This document shows, piece by piece, positions 13,059 through 13,382 of a stretch of DNA of 13,382 nt. Positions within the stretch are counted from its first letter, which is position 1. Each line of letters starts with the position of its first letter. The position numbers and the translations under genes were made by a program. The notes under the pieces were generated by a model. It did not search any database. It was given only the letters and a program-made list of their open reading frames with translations, and was not told the origin of the DNA. This DNA is from 9FT-COMBO-53-11 sp035291485 (GTDB lineage: Bacteria; Patescibacteriota; WWE3; 9FT-COMBO-53-11): assembly GCA_035291485.1 (NCBI GenBank), contig DATDSA010000001.1, forward strand, positions 1 to 13,382. Direction: 5' to 3'.

Positions 13059-13382
13059 TCAGCTGCGCCCGATAGCGCGCAATTTCGCCGAACGCGATTG
13101 AGGATTCTGGGCCAACTCGGCCGTGGTGGGGGTTTGGGGCTTTTTGGTCAACACCACTCCCCGCCCCTGCTCCTCCATTTGTTGAAAAAACCGCTTCACT
13201 TCCCGGTCCTCCAACGAATGGAAGGAGACGACCACCAAACGACCTCCCGCGCCCAAGACCTCAAACGCTCGGGGCAGTACGGATCGCAGGTTTTCGACCT
13301 CGTCGTTAACCGCGATCCGGAGCGCTTGAAAGATCTTCGTTGCCGGATGGATCCGATCCCGTCTTATGACCTTTTCCGCCAC
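13059..13382 (-). CDS. rsmH: 16S rRNA (cytosine-1402-N4)-methyltransferase RsmH, C-terminal part
   Basis: The last 107 codons of a gene whose 5' part lies beyond the right edge. RsmH uses S-adenosylmethionine to methylate C1402 in the ribosomal P-site region. Diagnostic stretches are RIHPATKIFQALRIAVNDE (10-28), GGRLVVVSFHSLEDREVKRF (46-65), LTKKP, and the closing NPQSRSAKLRAIGRS. The first codon in the window reads GTG by chance and is not a start, because the SAM-binding N-terminal two thirds are missing. It is normally the second dcw gene after mraZ; whether mraZ is present cannot be seen. Confidence 0.96.
   Translation of the reverse strand: MAEKVIRRDRIHPATKIFQALRIAVNDEVENLRSVLPRAFEVLGAGGRLVVVSFHSLEDREVKRFFQQMEEQGRGVVLTKKPQTPTTAELAQNPQSRSAKLRAIGRS

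Overview
The window is a division and cell wall (dcw) cluster, and almost all of it lies on the minus strand. The proteins resemble those of Candidate Phyla Radiation (CPR, Patescibacteria) bacteria. Three features point that way: MurG has a shortened first glycine loop (ITGGH instead of GGTGGH), MraY has no extra N-terminal helix but carries a long insertion, and there is a shrunken MurF-like protein. I cannot assign a phylum within CPR. No tRNA, rRNA, CRISPR array, prophage or insertion sequence is visible, and no gene appears broken.

The minus strand is read from high to low coordinates. Block 1 holds the end of rsmH, then ftsL, ftsI and murA, with gaps of 6, 1 and 49 bp. Block 2 holds mraY, ftsW, murG, ftsQ, ftsA and ftsZ. 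Its spacing is tight (3 bp, a 4-bp ATGA overlap, 10 bp, 18 bp) until a structured 90-bp gap before ftsZ. After a further 258-bp gap comes the first part of a class II (B12-dependent) ribonucleotide reductase gene that runs off the left edge. It is absent from a simple ORF list because it has no stop inside the window.

Between the two blocks, at 8023-9637, three genes face the other way: a degenerate MurF-like protein, an ECF-type sigma factor overlapping it by 10 bp, and a 67-residue protein with a PARP-finger-like zinc motif. The last has its own good promoter, the only clear Shine-Dalgarno sequence in the window, and an intrinsic terminator that contains the stop codons of both it and the convergent murA. 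This island is divergent from mraY and convergent with murA, and it occupies the place where murE/murF/murD usually stand. No intact murB, murC, murD, murE, murF or ddl is present.

MurA starts precursor synthesis, MraY and MurG build lipid I and lipid II, FtsW and FtsI polymerise and crosslink septal wall, FtsL and FtsQ hold the complex together, and FtsA tethers FtsZ to the membrane. RsmH is a ribosomal methyltransferase that habitually travels with this cluster. The most unusual parts are the MurF-like/sigma/zinc-protein island, the substituted active-site positions of MraY, and a repeat-hairpin-repeat element between ftsA and ftsZ whose arms can pair in competing ways.
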